DNA of 64,000 bases from Cryomorphaceae bacterium (GTDB lineage Bacteria > Bacteroidota > Bacteroidia > Flavobacteriales > Schleiferiaceae). Positions 1 through 7,680 of this stretch are shown here, piece after piece (position 1 is the first letter of the stretch; every line of letters begins with the position of its first letter). The notes under the pieces were generated by a model. The model ran no database searches. It saw only the letters and a program-made list of their open reading frames with translations, and was not told where the DNA came from. The stretch covers positions 29,150-93,149 of the forward strand of contig JAFIEY010000006.1 of assembly GCA_020832345.1 (NCBI GenBank). Reading direction: 5' to 3'. A program made the position numbers and the translations under genes.

Positions 1-2
1 AA

Positions 3-152
3 CTCGATTATGCCAACCAACTCGATATTTCCTATGTACTGATGATGGGTGAAGAGGAGATGGCCAATAACTCCATCGTTCTAAAAAACATGCGTACCGG
101 AGAACAAAAGGTTTTGCCGCAAGATGTGGCGGAGGTAATGAATGCCATTTAA
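3..152 (+). CDS. hisS: Histidyl-tRNA synthetase, C-terminal end (partial)
   Basis: This is the last 49 codons of a gene that begins outside the window. The reading frame is open from base 3 to a TAA at 150-152. The residues (LDYANQLDISYVLMMGEEEM, then a segment with LKNMRTGEQ and a short final helix) match the C-terminal anticodon-binding domain of class II HisRS: a strand reading YVLMMGEEE, a strand carrying 'LKNMRTGEQ', and a last helix. The enzyme charges tRNA-His in the cytoplasm. Only the tail is visible, so the catalytic core cannot be checked; another class II synthetase sharing this domain (ProRS, ThrRS, GlyRS) is the main alternative. Confidence 0.72.
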   Translation, partial: LDYANQLDISYVLMMGEEEMANNSIVLKNMRTGEQKVLPQDVAEVMNAI

Positions 153-200
153 TTTATGGTTTGTAGGCATTTGCAATTTAATTAAAAAAAGTGAAGGTAA

Positions 201-842
201 ATGGGAATTAAAACGAGTTTTAAGTTCAATTACAAGGCGGGTAATATTGAGTCCGGCCCAATAATGGTCATGCTGCACGGATACGGAAGTCATGAAAATG
301 ATTTATTTGGATTTGCACCTGAACTTCCAGATCATTTTACCATATACAGTTTACGCGCACCCATTCCTATGGGTTTTGGTGGTCACTGTTGGTATCAAAT
401 TGATTTTGAAGCTACCGAGTCCGAAAACCGCAGCGACGACAAACAAGCGAAGGCTTCAAGGGATTTGATCATTGAATTTTTGGAAGAAGTAAAAAACCAC
501 CACGGCGGTGAACGGAAAGTTTTTCTAATGGGATTCAGTCAGGGATGTATTTTGAGTTATGCCGTGGCCTTTAGTCGTCCTGATTTAGTCGATAAGGTGT
601 TGGCTTTGAGCGGTTACATTCACACGCCCATTTTACCAGAAAAAACGAAATACGAAGCCCTCAAGCACATAGAGTTTTATGTCGCTCACGGCGCATTAGA
701 CCCGGTGTTGCCAGTAGAGTGGGCACGTAAAAGTGTCGCCTTTTTAGAGGCAAATAAAATAAACCATCAATATCGCGAGTATCCGATTGGGCATGGAATT
801 GATGCGGCTGGTTTTCATGATCTTAAAAAATTTCTTGAGTGA
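201..842 (+). CDS. Alpha/beta hydrolase, phospholipase/carboxylesterase family
   Basis: This 213-residue protein has no signal peptide and is probably cytoplasmic. It has the layout of the small carboxylesterase/YpfH family: an oxyanion-side loop 'MLHGYGSHENDLFGFA' near residues 25-40, the nucleophile elbow GFSQG near residue 112 (serine nucleophile), an aspartate in 'HGALDPVLP' near 160-170, and a final histidine in 'PIGHGID' near 198. The catalytic triad therefore looks complete and the length is normal for the family. The natural substrate cannot be read from the sequence; such enzymes hydrolyse short acyl esters or thioesters. The gene starts 48 bases after hisS with no obvious promoter between, so read-through is possible. 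Confidence 0.85.
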   Translation: MGIKTSFKFNYKAGNIESGPIMVMLHGYGSHENDLFGFAPELPDHFTIYSLRAPIPMGFGGHCWYQIDFEATESENRSDDKQAKASRDLIIEFLEEVKNHHGGERKVFLMGFSQGCILSYAVAFSRPDLVDKVLALSGYIHTPILPEKTKYEALKHIEFYVAHGALDPVLPVEWARKSVAFLEANKINHQYREYPIGHGIDAAGFHDLKKFLE

Positions 843-945
843 ATCGGTATTTGATTTAGACAGAAGGTTTTGTTTGAAAAATATTGTAAAAAGCATTTTT
901 TTCGCTTCGTTTACGTTTATAGAAATTGAATCGTATTTAATTGTT

Positions 946-995
946 GAGTCTGATCTAAATAGTCCCTTTCTGCCAAAATCTTCCTTGTCGGTAAT
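946..995 (+). mobile_element. MITE-like element, truncated left end
   Basis: The first 50 bases match the left end of the dispersed element found eight more times in the window: GAGTCTGATCTAAATAG, then the shared CCCTTTCTGCC and CTTCCTTGTCGG blocks. The match stops after the CTTCCTTGTCGG block and no right terminal repeat follows, so this looks like a decayed remnant. The hexamer before it (ATTGTT) has no partner. It lies in the 283-bp gap between the esterase and the MORN-like gene. Confidence 0.7.
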
Positions 996-1086
996 TAACA
1001 CTCAGTGAATAATATTGCGCTTTCTTGTAAAGTCTTTAAAAGTAAAAATTGAATTTTCCTTTGCACATTTTTAGACAAACGCCCAG

Positions 1087-1094
1087 TATTTTTG
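1087..1094 (+). promoter_or_regulatory. Possible -7 box for the carotenoid unit
   Basis: TATTTTTG fits the Bacteroidota -7 consensus TAnnTTTG and lies 31 bases before the start of the MORN-like gene that heads the carotenoid unit. No well-spaced -33 TTTG is present (the nearest, at about 1060, is too far), so the call is weak. Confidence 0.35.
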
Positions 1095-1125
1095 GACTTT
1101 CAAACCAAACATCAATGATTGTAAT

Positions 1126-1746
1126 ATGAAGAATCGTTTAGCGCTTGTGTTTTTTGTGGTCGGTTGTTCGCTCGCTGCACAAAATCAACAATATGTGGAA
1201 AAAAGCCCCGACGGTAGTGTGACTGTACTCGGACAGTTAGTTGACGGACAACGCGATGGTTTGTTCCTGGAAATTAACGAAAGGGGACAGGTTATTAAAC
1301 AATTGACATATAAAAATGGGAAATTAAACGGTGTTAGCTTGCTTTATGAACCCAATGGCCGACTAAAGGAACGTATCACTTATAAAGATGATGTGCAGCA
1401 TGGCAGCTACGAAAGGTTTGCGCCCAACGGCAAAGTTGTAGAGGAAGGGGAATATGTGGACGGAAAACGCCATGGCCGATATGTCTGGTATTTTGACTCC
1501 GGAAAATTGGCCACCGAATACTTCTATGTGCACGGGCAAATTGAAGGTACCATAACTTCCTATGATAAAGATGGAAATATCCGCACTATAATGAATTTTT
1601 CCGATTCAAAACTTCACGGTGATTATCAGGAATTTTATACCGATGGAAATGTAAAACTTCAGGGAAAATATAAAAAAGGAGAAAAAACTGGTACATGGAA
1701 GAACTTTGATCGGGAAGGAAAGGTTACTTCCAAAGAAAAATATTAA
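1126..1746 (+). CDS. Secreted MORN/YwqK-like repeat protein
   Basis: The 206-residue protein starts with a signal peptide (hydrophobic core LALVFFVVGCSLAA, cleavage probably before QNQQY). The rest is a run of about seven repeats of 22-24 residues with the pattern G.Y..G...G....Y...G (for example 'YKNGKLNGVSLLYEPNG', 'YVDGKRHGRYVWYFDSG', 'YKKGEKTGTWKNFDREG'). This is the MORN-like repeat of the family annotated as YwqK antitoxin; that name says little about function. It is expected in the periplasm or outer membrane. Its stop codon ends one base before crtD, so it is very probably the first gene of the carotenoid unit. A link to pigment placement would be inference only. Confidence 0.8.
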   Translation: MKNRLALVFFVVGCSLAAQNQQYVEKSPDGSVTVLGQLVDGQRDGLFLEINERGQVIKQLTYKNGKLNGVSLLYEPNGRLKERITYKDDVQHGSYERFAPNGKVVEEGEYVDGKRHGRYVWYFDSGKLATEYFYVHGQIEGTITSYDKDGNIRTIMNFSDSKLHGDYQEFYTDGNVKLQGKYKKGEKTGTWKNFDREGKVTSKEKY

Positions 1747-1747
1747 A

Positions 1748-3229
1748 ATGCCATCCAAACCACCACGTCATGCCGTCATTGTAGGTGCAGGTATAGCAGG
1801 ACTTGCTACTGCCATTAGATTGAAGACTAAAGGCTATGCGGTGGAGGTTTTTGAAAGCGCCCATCAACCGGGTGGAAAAATGGGAATCATGGAAATGAAC
1901 GGATTCCGATTCGATACAGGCCCTTCGTTATTTACCCTGCCCAAGCTGGTAGATGAGGTGATTGCCGATGCCGGTTTAATTCCGGGAAATTATTTGAAAT
2001 ACACCAAACATCCCACCGCTTGTCGGTATTTCTGGGAAGATGGTACTCGATTATTTGCCGAGGGTACGCCAAATGAATTTGCCAAAAAGGCATCGGAAGT
2101 TTTAGGCGATGCTCCGGAAAACATTCAAAAATACTTTGTGGAAGCGGGGAAAATGTACGACCTCACCAAAGGGGTTTTTCTTCAACGCTCCTTACATCGG
2201 TGGCAAACCTATTTCACTCGTGTTGTTTGGCGGGCAATTCCCAAACTACCTACCCTCGGACTATTTTCTACCCTGCACGAAAGAAACGCCAAAAGGTTTT
2301 CCGGAAGTCCCAAGCTGATTCAACTCTTCGACCGCTTTGCAACTTACAATGGTTCGAGTCCCTATCTTACCCCGGGAATTATGCAGATGATTTGCCATTT
2401 GGAACACAATATTGGGACATATTATCCCGAAGGGGGGATGCACAGTATTGCAAGAGCACTCCATCGGGCAGGTGAGGATTTGGGCGTGAAATATCATTTT
2501 GGTTTGCCCGTGAAAACCATTGCTGTGAAAAACGGTTGCGCATCCGGTGTGGTGGTGGGGGAGAAGTTTCATGCAGCAGATGTGGTGGTCAGCAATGTAG
2601 ATGTGCGCAGTACCTACAAACATCTTTTGCCCCAACTTAAAATGCCGAAAAATGTACAGCGGCAAAAACCCAGCAGCTCGGCCATTATTTTTTACTGGGG
2701 CATCAGGGGACAGTTTTCGGAGCTCGACCTGCACAATATCTTTTTCACGGAAAATTACGAAGCAGAATTTACGTCTATTTTTACCGTAAAAGACCTTTAT
2801 GAAGATCCGACTGTTTATTTGAATATCACCTCGAAATTGAGTCCTCAGGATGCACCCAACGGATGTGAAAATTGGTTTGTGATGGTAAACGCCCCGGCAG
2901 ATGAAGGCCAGGATTGGGAGACTCTCGTGGCGCTGACCAGAAAACGGGTACTCGAAAAACTCGGCAGGATGCTCGGCAAGGATATTTCGGCCATGATTAC
3001 AGTGGAAGATGTTTTGACCCCGCCGAAAATTGAACGGCAGACGGCATCTCAGGGTGGCGCTTTGTATGGCAGTTCATCGAATGAGCGCATGGCCGCGTTT
3101 TTACGACATGCTAATTTCAGCCGAAAAATCCCCGGACTTTTTTTCTGTGGGGGCAGTGTGCATCCAGGTGGTGGAATACCCTTGTGCCTTCTGTCTGCCA
3201 AAATAACTTCCGAATTGATTTCCATTTGA
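1748..3229 (+). CDS. crtD: Carotenoid desaturase, CrtD-like (CrtI family)
   Basis: This 493-residue flavoprotein has the N-terminal dinucleotide-binding motif VGAGIAGLATAIRLKTKGY with the acidic residue of VEVFE after it, and the C-terminal carotenoid-desaturase signature (GGSVHPGGGIPLCLLSAK). The ATG at 1748 is preferred to an in-frame one at 1706, which lies inside the upstream gene; the chosen start is two codons before the flavin fold. Family members oxidise carotene chains. Bacteroidota usually carry a phytoene desaturase (CrtI) and a 1-hydroxycarotenoid 3,4-desaturase (CrtD). I favour CrtD because of motifs such as 'FDTGPSLFTLPKLVDEV' and 'DRFATYNGSSPY' and because cruF follows directly, the two acting in sequence on gamma-carotene. 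CrtI remains possible. The gap to cruF is one base. Confidence 0.7.
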   Translation: MPSKPPRHAVIVGAGIAGLATAIRLKTKGYAVEVFESAHQPGGKMGIMEMNGFRFDTGPSLFTLPKLVDEVIADAGLIPGNYLKYTKHPTACRYFWEDGTRLFAEGTPNEFAKKASEVLGDAPENIQKYFVEAGKMYDLTKGVFLQRSLHRWQTYFTRVVWRAIPKLPTLGLFSTLHERNAKRFSGSPKLIQLFDRFATYNGSSPYLTPGIMQMICHLEHNIGTYYPEGGMHSIARALHRAGEDLGVKYHFGLPVKTIAVKNGCASGVVVGEKFHAADVVVSNVDVRSTYKHLLPQLKMPKNVQRQKPSSSAIIFYWGIRGQFSELDLHNIFFTENYEAEFTSIFTVKDLYEDPTVYLNITSKLSPQDAPNGCENWFVMVNAPADEGQDWETLVALTRKRVLEKLGRMLGKDISAMITVEDVLTPPKIERQTASQGGALYGSSSNERMAAFLRHANFSRKIPGLFFCGGSVHPGGGIPLCLLSAKITSELISI

Positions 3230-3230
3230 T

Positions 3231-3911
3231 ATGAAAAATTTAACCCGTCAACAACTGAAGTTGGGCATTTTAATCATCCTGCATTTGGTGGGCTTGATCG
3301 GCTTGTCCATTGAGATGTTTCGTTCCCTCTTTGTCGGTTTGAGTTCGGTAAATTTACTTTTGACAGCCGCAATGATTTTTGACGAATTACAAAATCCGGA
3401 TGAAAGTGATCGCTTGCGGGTGGGGGAGACCAAAGACGAAAACTGGTTGCGACCATTTGTTGCGCTGTCGGGATTATTCGTCGCCGGAATGGGGATTGAA
3501 ATTTTGGGTGTACAAACGGGGTTTCCCTTTGGAGAATATCAATACGGTACCGTTTTGGGCCCGCGAATTGCCGGTGTTTCGGTTATCATTGGTTTGAATT
3601 GGTTTTACTTGGTGGTTTGTGCGGTAGCCGTTACGAGGTATTTGACCAAAAATAAATGGTTGACTCTATTGATTGCTCCTGCTATTTTGACGGGACTGGA
3701 TTTCCTCATCGAACCGGTGGCCATTTCCATGGAATATTGGGCGTGGGTTGAGACCACGGTACCTTTATCAAACTATTTTGCTTGGTTTATTGTTTCTATT
3801 CCAATGGTATTATTTTACCTCAAAATGGCGCCGGTAATTCCAGTAAAGTTTCCTGCACAAGTTTTGGCTTTGCAGACTGTATTTTTTGTAGTTTTGAACT
3901 TTCTAATTTAA
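3231..3911 (+). CDS. cruF: Carotenoid biosynthesis protein, CruF-like 1'-hydratase
   Basis: A 226-residue integral membrane protein with about seven hydrophobic segments. It carries conserved acidic and glycine motifs of the DUF422/CruF family: 'EILGVQTGFPFGEYQYG' near residues 88-104, 'GVSVIIGLNWF' near 115-125 and 'GLDFLIEPVAI' near 160-170. CruF adds water to the psi end of gamma-carotene to give a 1'-hydroxyl. Related enzymes hydrate bisanhydrobacterioruberin in archaea, so the exact substrate is inferred from context: crtD just upstream, crtZ and a lycopene cyclase just downstream. The ATG overlaps nothing and sits one base after the crtD stop; the next gene begins six bases after this one ends. 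Confidence 0.82.
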   Translation: MKNLTRQQLKLGILIILHLVGLIGLSIEMFRSLFVGLSSVNLLLTAAMIFDELQNPDESDRLRVGETKDENWLRPFVALSGLFVAGMGIEILGVQTGFPFGEYQYGTVLGPRIAGVSVIIGLNWFYLVVCAVAVTRYLTKNKWLTLLIAPAILTGLDFLIEPVAISMEYWAWVETTVPLSNYFAWFIVSIPMVLFYLKMAPVIPVKFPAQVLALQTVFFVVLNFLI

Positions 3912-3917
3912 ATCGAT

Positions 3918-4427
3918 ATGTGGTTCTGGTATATTGCCATAGTTTTGGTCACTTTTGTGGGGATGGAGTTCGTCGCCTGGGCAACGCACCGCTACGTTAT
4001 GCACGGATTTCTTTGGGTGCTTCACGAGGATCATCATGTGAAAGACCCGGAATCTAAATTGGAAAAAAACGACTCATTTTTTCTGATATTTGCCATTCCA
4101 TCATGGCTTTGCATTATGTTGGGTTTGATGTTTGCCAATTATTATGTCGTCAGCATTGGCGCTGGAATTGCAGTTTACGGGTTGGCGTACTTTGTTGTTC
4201 ATGAGGTGTTTATTCACCAGCGCATCCGATGGTTGCCCAAAGTAGATTCGCTCTATTGGCGGGCTGTTCGTCGTGCGCACAAAATGCACCATCGTCACCT
4301 TTCCAAAGAAGATGGCGAGAGTTTCGGAATGTTATTTATTCATCCAAAGTATATCAAACAAGAGTTGGAGGCAGAAAAGCGCGGTCAGACAACTTCTGTT
4401 AAAGTTAAAGCTCATGCTCGAAACTGA
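3918..4427 (+). CDS. crtZ: Beta-carotene hydroxylase CrtZ
   Basis: This 169-residue membrane protein of the fatty-acid-hydroxylase superfamily shows all histidine clusters of the di-iron centre: HRYVMH (24-29), HEDHH (36-40), HEVFIH (95-100) and HKMHHRH (121-127), between hydrophobic segments. CrtZ hydroxylates carbon 3 of beta-ionone rings using oxygen. With CruF and CrtD on the other end of the molecule, it would finish saproxanthin. The length is usual for bacterial CrtZ. The last 14 bases overlap the start of the lycopene cyclase gene, which points to translational coupling. Confidence 0.92.
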   Translation: MWFWYIAIVLVTFVGMEFVAWATHRYVMHGFLWVLHEDHHVKDPESKLEKNDSFFLIFAIPSWLCIMLGLMFANYYVVSIGAGIAVYGLAYFVVHEVFIHQRIRWLPKVDSLYWRAVRRAHKMHHRHLSKEDGESFGMLFIHPKYIKQELEAEKRGQTTSVKVKAHARN

Positions 4428-5127
4428 GTTCCTCTACCTCGCCATAAATATTTTTACGATTTCAGTTCCCCTTATTCGCGGATTTGAGCCCCGCATCCAA
4501 TTTGCTAGGAGCTTTGTTCATCTCCTGCCCGCCATCGCCATTGTAGGTGGGGTTTTCATTGTTTGGGATGCTTGGTTTACATATATGGGCGTTTGGGGTT
4601 TTACACAGGAATACCTCACTGGACTAAATTTAATCAACCTTCCCATTGAAGAGTGGTTGTTTTTTATCACAGTACCCACTGCCTGTGTTTTTATTTATCG
4701 GGTATTAAATTATTTTTGGCCAAAGCCTTTCATATCTGAAAAGGTAGCCTGGCAAATCAATATGTACTTGGCTTTTTTCGCGGTGGCCATGGCGGTTATG
4801 AATACTGAAAAATGGTACACCGGAATTAATTTTGGTTTATTGGCCATTTACCTGTTTTATTTGCAGTACCTAAGAAAACCCACTTGGCTGCCCCATTTTT
4901 ACCGGGCGTATTTGGTTGCCCTTGTGCCTTTTTTTATCGTCAATGGAATTCTGACTGGCACTGGATTGGAAACCCAGGTTGTTTGGTACAACGATGATCA
5001 CAATTTGGGCATCCGAATGGTTACCATTCCTTTTGAAGATACTTTTTACGGTATGCTATTGGTTATGGGAGTTGTTGATCTTTACGAGCGTTTTTCAAAC
5101 AACGCGTATCACAGTGTTAAAAATTGA
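4414..5127 (+). CDS. crtY: Lycopene cyclase, fused heterodimer type (CrtYcd)
   Basis: A 237-residue membrane protein made of two tandem lycopene-cyclase domains, the bacterial/archaeal type formed by fusion of CrtYc and CrtYd. Each half carries the conserved acidic motif after a proline: 'LPIEEWLFF' near residue 75 and 'IPFEDTFYG' near residue 208. The ATG at 4414 (MLETEFLYL) is chosen because it begins the first membrane segment; a longer in-frame extension upstream is only crtZ sequence in another frame. The enzyme forms beta-ionone rings from lycopene. A monocyclic product (gamma-carotene) is what CruF and CrtD would need, but mono- versus bicyclase activity cannot be read from the sequence. 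Confidence 0.88.
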   Translation: MLETEFLYLAINIFTISVPLIRGFEPRIQFARSFVHLLPAIAIVGGVFIVWDAWFTYMGVWGFTQEYLTGLNLINLPIEEWLFFITVPTACVFIYRVLNYFWPKPFISEKVAWQINMYLAFFAVAMAVMNTEKWYTGINFGLLAIYLFYLQYLRKPTWLPHFYRAYLVALVPFFIVNGILTGTGLETQVVWYNDDHNLGIRMVTIPFEDTFYGMLLVMGVVDLYERFSNNAYHSVKN

Positions 5128-5129
5128 TT

Positions 5130-7586
5130 ATGCGAAAAAATATTTATATCGTCGGGTTTGTGCTTTTTGGATGGGTGTTTTCCTTCGCCCAAAACAGTCC
5201 TTATACGTCTTCTTCCATTCGACACCAAATGCAACTTTTTGGCAAGGCCGGAAAGGTGCTTTATCTCGCCGCCCATCCGGATGACGAAAACACCAGGGTA
5301 ATTACATGGCTGGCCAATGCCGCCGGTGTGGAAACGGCCTATTTATCTCTAACGCGCGGCGATGGCGGACAAAATCTTATCGGATCGCAGCTAGGCGACG
5401 CCCTTGGGGTAATTCGTACCCAAGAGCTTCTCGAAGCCCGACGGATTGATGGAGGTAGCCAGTTTTTTGCACGCGCCGTGGATTTCGGTTATAGTAAATC
5501 CGCAGAGGAATCTTTGGAAAAGTGGGGGCATGAGGAGATTTTAGCCGATGTGGTTTTGGTCATAAGAAAATTCAAACCCGATGTTATCATCAACCGATTC
5601 CCCCCCGATCGACGTGCTGGACACGGACATCATGAGGCCTCAGCCATCCTGGCCGAAGAGGCTTTTGAAGCCGCAGCGGATCCAAATTTCCACCCGGAAA
5701 GTGCTAAAAAATATGGCGTTTGGCAGGTCAAAAATATATTCTGGAATACCAGTACCTGGTGGGTCACCGATTTGGATACTTCAAGGGTAGGTAAAGGAAG
5801 TTTACTCCATTTGGATGTTGGAGGATATCAACCTTTGCTGGGAAAAAATTTGGGTGAACTTGCTTCGGAATCTCGATCTATGCACAAAAGTCAGGGTTTT
5901 GGTATTGCACGCCTCAGGGGAAAAATACCCGAATACTTAGAGCTGGTGAAGGGCGATTCATGCTATCACTCAATTTTTGATCATGTGGATACCACTTTAA
6001 ACCGTATTGGTGCGAGTAACCTCAGTGCCACCATGCGTAAAATCATCCGCGATTTCGACGATCATGCGCCTTGGAAATCCGTGACCGCTCTCGTGGCACT
6101 TTATCCCGAGGTGGAAAACATCAGTGATAAAAAATGGCAAGAGCTAAAAAGAAAACAACTAGACAACATCGTTTTAAATTGTTTGGGTTTTCATGCAGAA
6201 ATGTTGGCGGAAAAAGATGTTTATCGAAATGGAGATTGGGCAGAATTTTCCTGGGAAATCGTCAATCGAAGTCCAGTCGCAGTATCGGTGGATATCAACG
6301 GAAAACAAAAGGATTTACCGGAAAATCATTTGACGAAAATTAAAGATTCCCTCGAAATATCGGGTGGACTTTCCCATCCTTTTTATTTAAAAAACCCGTA
6401 TATCAACAATATGTTTGATATTGCCAATTTGGAGGAAATACCCTATCCTGAATTACCCCCAGCCAATCAAAAAACCCTTTCGATTTTTGTTGCGGGTTTC
6501 AATATAGATTTTCAGGTGCCACTCATGTTTAAATGGACAGATCGCGTAAAGGGCGAACGACTGCGAAATGTGGAGGTGGTTCCCCCAGTGTATGTACACT
6601 TTTCTGAAACCAACATTGTATTACCCGACGGTAATCCACATTTTTTTACGGTAGAAATTGAAGCCGCTACCGATGATGTTTTACAAAACGCTGAACTTAG
6701 GTTTAATGCCCCCGAAGGTTTTACTATCACTCCAGAGTCCATCAAATTTTCCTTGTTTGAAAAGGGAGGAAGGAGAATTCAACAGGTTAAGGTGCAATCT
6801 ATGGAAAAGCGAGCCGGAGGAGAGATTAGCGCATCACTTCTGTTGGATGGTAAGTTGCAAACAGCTTATGGGAAAATCGACATCGACTTTGATCACATTC
6901 GTCCCTTGCGGATGTTTCCACGGGTAAATATTTCTGCCGTTTCCTTGCCGCTTCAGCGAAAAGTCAAACGCATAGGGTACATTCTCGGTGCTGGGGATGC
7001 AGTGCCGGAGGCTTTACAAAAAATCGGTTATGAAGTGGAAATCATTGATAAAGAGCGTTTATCTAGCGGTAATTTGTCTGATTTTGACGCCATTGTTGCG
7101 GGTATTCGGGCTTACAATACCAATCCCTGGCTCAAAAGTTACCAATCGACTTTGGATGCGTATGTGCGTCGGGGCGGTCGATATATCATTCAGTACAATA
7201 CTACAGGTTGGCGAAGTGCACCGGAGAAACTCACCGGCTGGGATCTGGCCATTGGCCGTTCGCGCGTTACGGTAGAGGAAAGTCCGGTTAAAATAATTGA
7301 CCCTTCGGCGAGGGTTTGGAACAAGCCCAATAAAATAACCACCGATGATTTTGCCAACTGGGTTCAGGAACGCGGTTTGTATTTCGCTGAAAATTGGTCA
7401 GAGGAGTTTATGCCCCTGCTCGAAATGCAAGATCCCAACGAGGATCCGGTAAACGGCGCACTTGTGGTGGGGAGATTTGGGAAGGGGTATGTCATTTATA
7501 CGGGAATTAGCTTTTTCCGACAACTCCCCGCCGGAGTTCCAGGAGCATATAGGTTGTTTGTCAATATCCTGGAATATGCAGACTAA
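5130..7586 (+). CDS. Exported PIG-L family deacetylase, large Bacteroidota form
   Basis: The 818-residue protein has a signal peptide (cleavage after SFAQ, about residue 21). Residues 40-300 form a PIG-L/LmbE zinc hydrolase domain with AHPDDE at 48-53 (zinc His and catalytic Asp), 'LTRGDGGQN' near 75 and the second zinc motif 'GHGHHEAS' near 165. The rest is a long C-terminal extension with beta-rich domains and a class I glutamine-amidotransferase-like stretch near the end ('DFDAIVAGIRAYNTNPWL'). The family removes N-acetyl groups from sugars or thiol conjugates; the substrate here is unknown. A TTG at 5124 overlapping the crtY stop could also start it; the ATG at 5130 is preferred. It sits inside the carotenoid unit and just before a symporter. 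Confidence 0.85.
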   Translation: MRKNIYIVGFVLFGWVFSFAQNSPYTSSSIRHQMQLFGKAGKVLYLAAHPDDENTRVITWLANAAGVETAYLSLTRGDGGQNLIGSQLGDALGVIRTQELLEARRIDGGSQFFARAVDFGYSKSAEESLEKWGHEEILADVVLVIRKFKPDVIINRFPPDRRAGHGHHEASAILAEEAFEAAADPNFHPESAKKYGVWQVKNIFWNTSTWWVTDLDTSRVGKGSLLHLDVGGYQPLLGKNLGELASESRSMHKSQGFGIARLRGKIPEYLELVKGDSCYHSIFDHVDTTLNRIGASNLSATMRKIIRDFDDHAPWKSVTALVALYPEVENISDKKWQELKRKQLDNIVLNCLGFHAEMLAEKDVYRNGDWAEFSWEIVNRSPVAVSVDINGKQKDLPENHLTKIKDSLEISGGLSHPFYLKNPYINNMFDIANLEEIPYPELPPANQKTLSIFVAGFNIDFQVPLMFKWTDRVKGERLRNVEVVPPVYVHFSETNIVLPDGNPHFFTVEIEAATDDVLQNAELRFNAPEGFTITPESIKFSLFEKGGRRIQQVKVQSMEKRAGGEISASLLLDGKLQTAYGKIDIDFDHIRPLRMFPRVNISAVSLPLQRKVKRIGYILGAGDAVPEALQKIGYEVEIIDKERLSSGNLSDFDAIVAGIRAYNTNPWLKSYQSTLDAYVRRGGRYIIQYNTTGWRSAPEKLTGWDLAIGRSRVTVEESPVKIIDPSARVWNKPNKITTDDFANWVQERGLYFAENWSEEFMPLLEMQDPNEDPVNGALVVGRFGKGYVIYTGISFFRQLPAGVPGAYRLFVNILEYAD

Positions 7587-7677
7587 TTTTAAATCCTGGC
7601 GAAAAATATACCTGGGGGTTTTACTCTTTCTGCTGTTGGAGATGATCTTCTTTACTTTCATCAGTTTTTATTTTTAG
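7576..7677 (+). CDS. 33-residue single-pass membrane peptide
   Basis: A short reading frame starts with an ATG inside the last codons of the PIG-L gene (11-base overlap) and ends three bases before the symporter ATG, so it exactly fills the gap between the two genes. The product has a basic N-terminus with 'FKSWRKIY' and one hydrophobic helix ('LGVLLFLLLEMIFF'), ending in aromatic residues: a plausible one-pass inner-membrane peptide. The tight overlap suggests translational coupling. I know no named family for it. It could be a small accessory subunit of the symporter, as known for some SSS and other transporters, but that is inference from position. Confidence 0.6.
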   Translation: MQTNFKSWRKIYLGVLLFLLLEMIFFTFISFYF

Positions 7678-7680
7678 CCC

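Noticed and set aside
1748..3229. Naming this gene crtI (phytoene desaturase)
   Set aside because: Possible, but its motifs and direct link to cruF fit CrtD better; a search against characterised CrtI and CrtD proteins would settle it.
5124..5129. TTG start for the PIG-L gene
   Set aside because: It would overlap the crtY stop; the ATG two codons later gives the same signal peptide and is the simpler choice.
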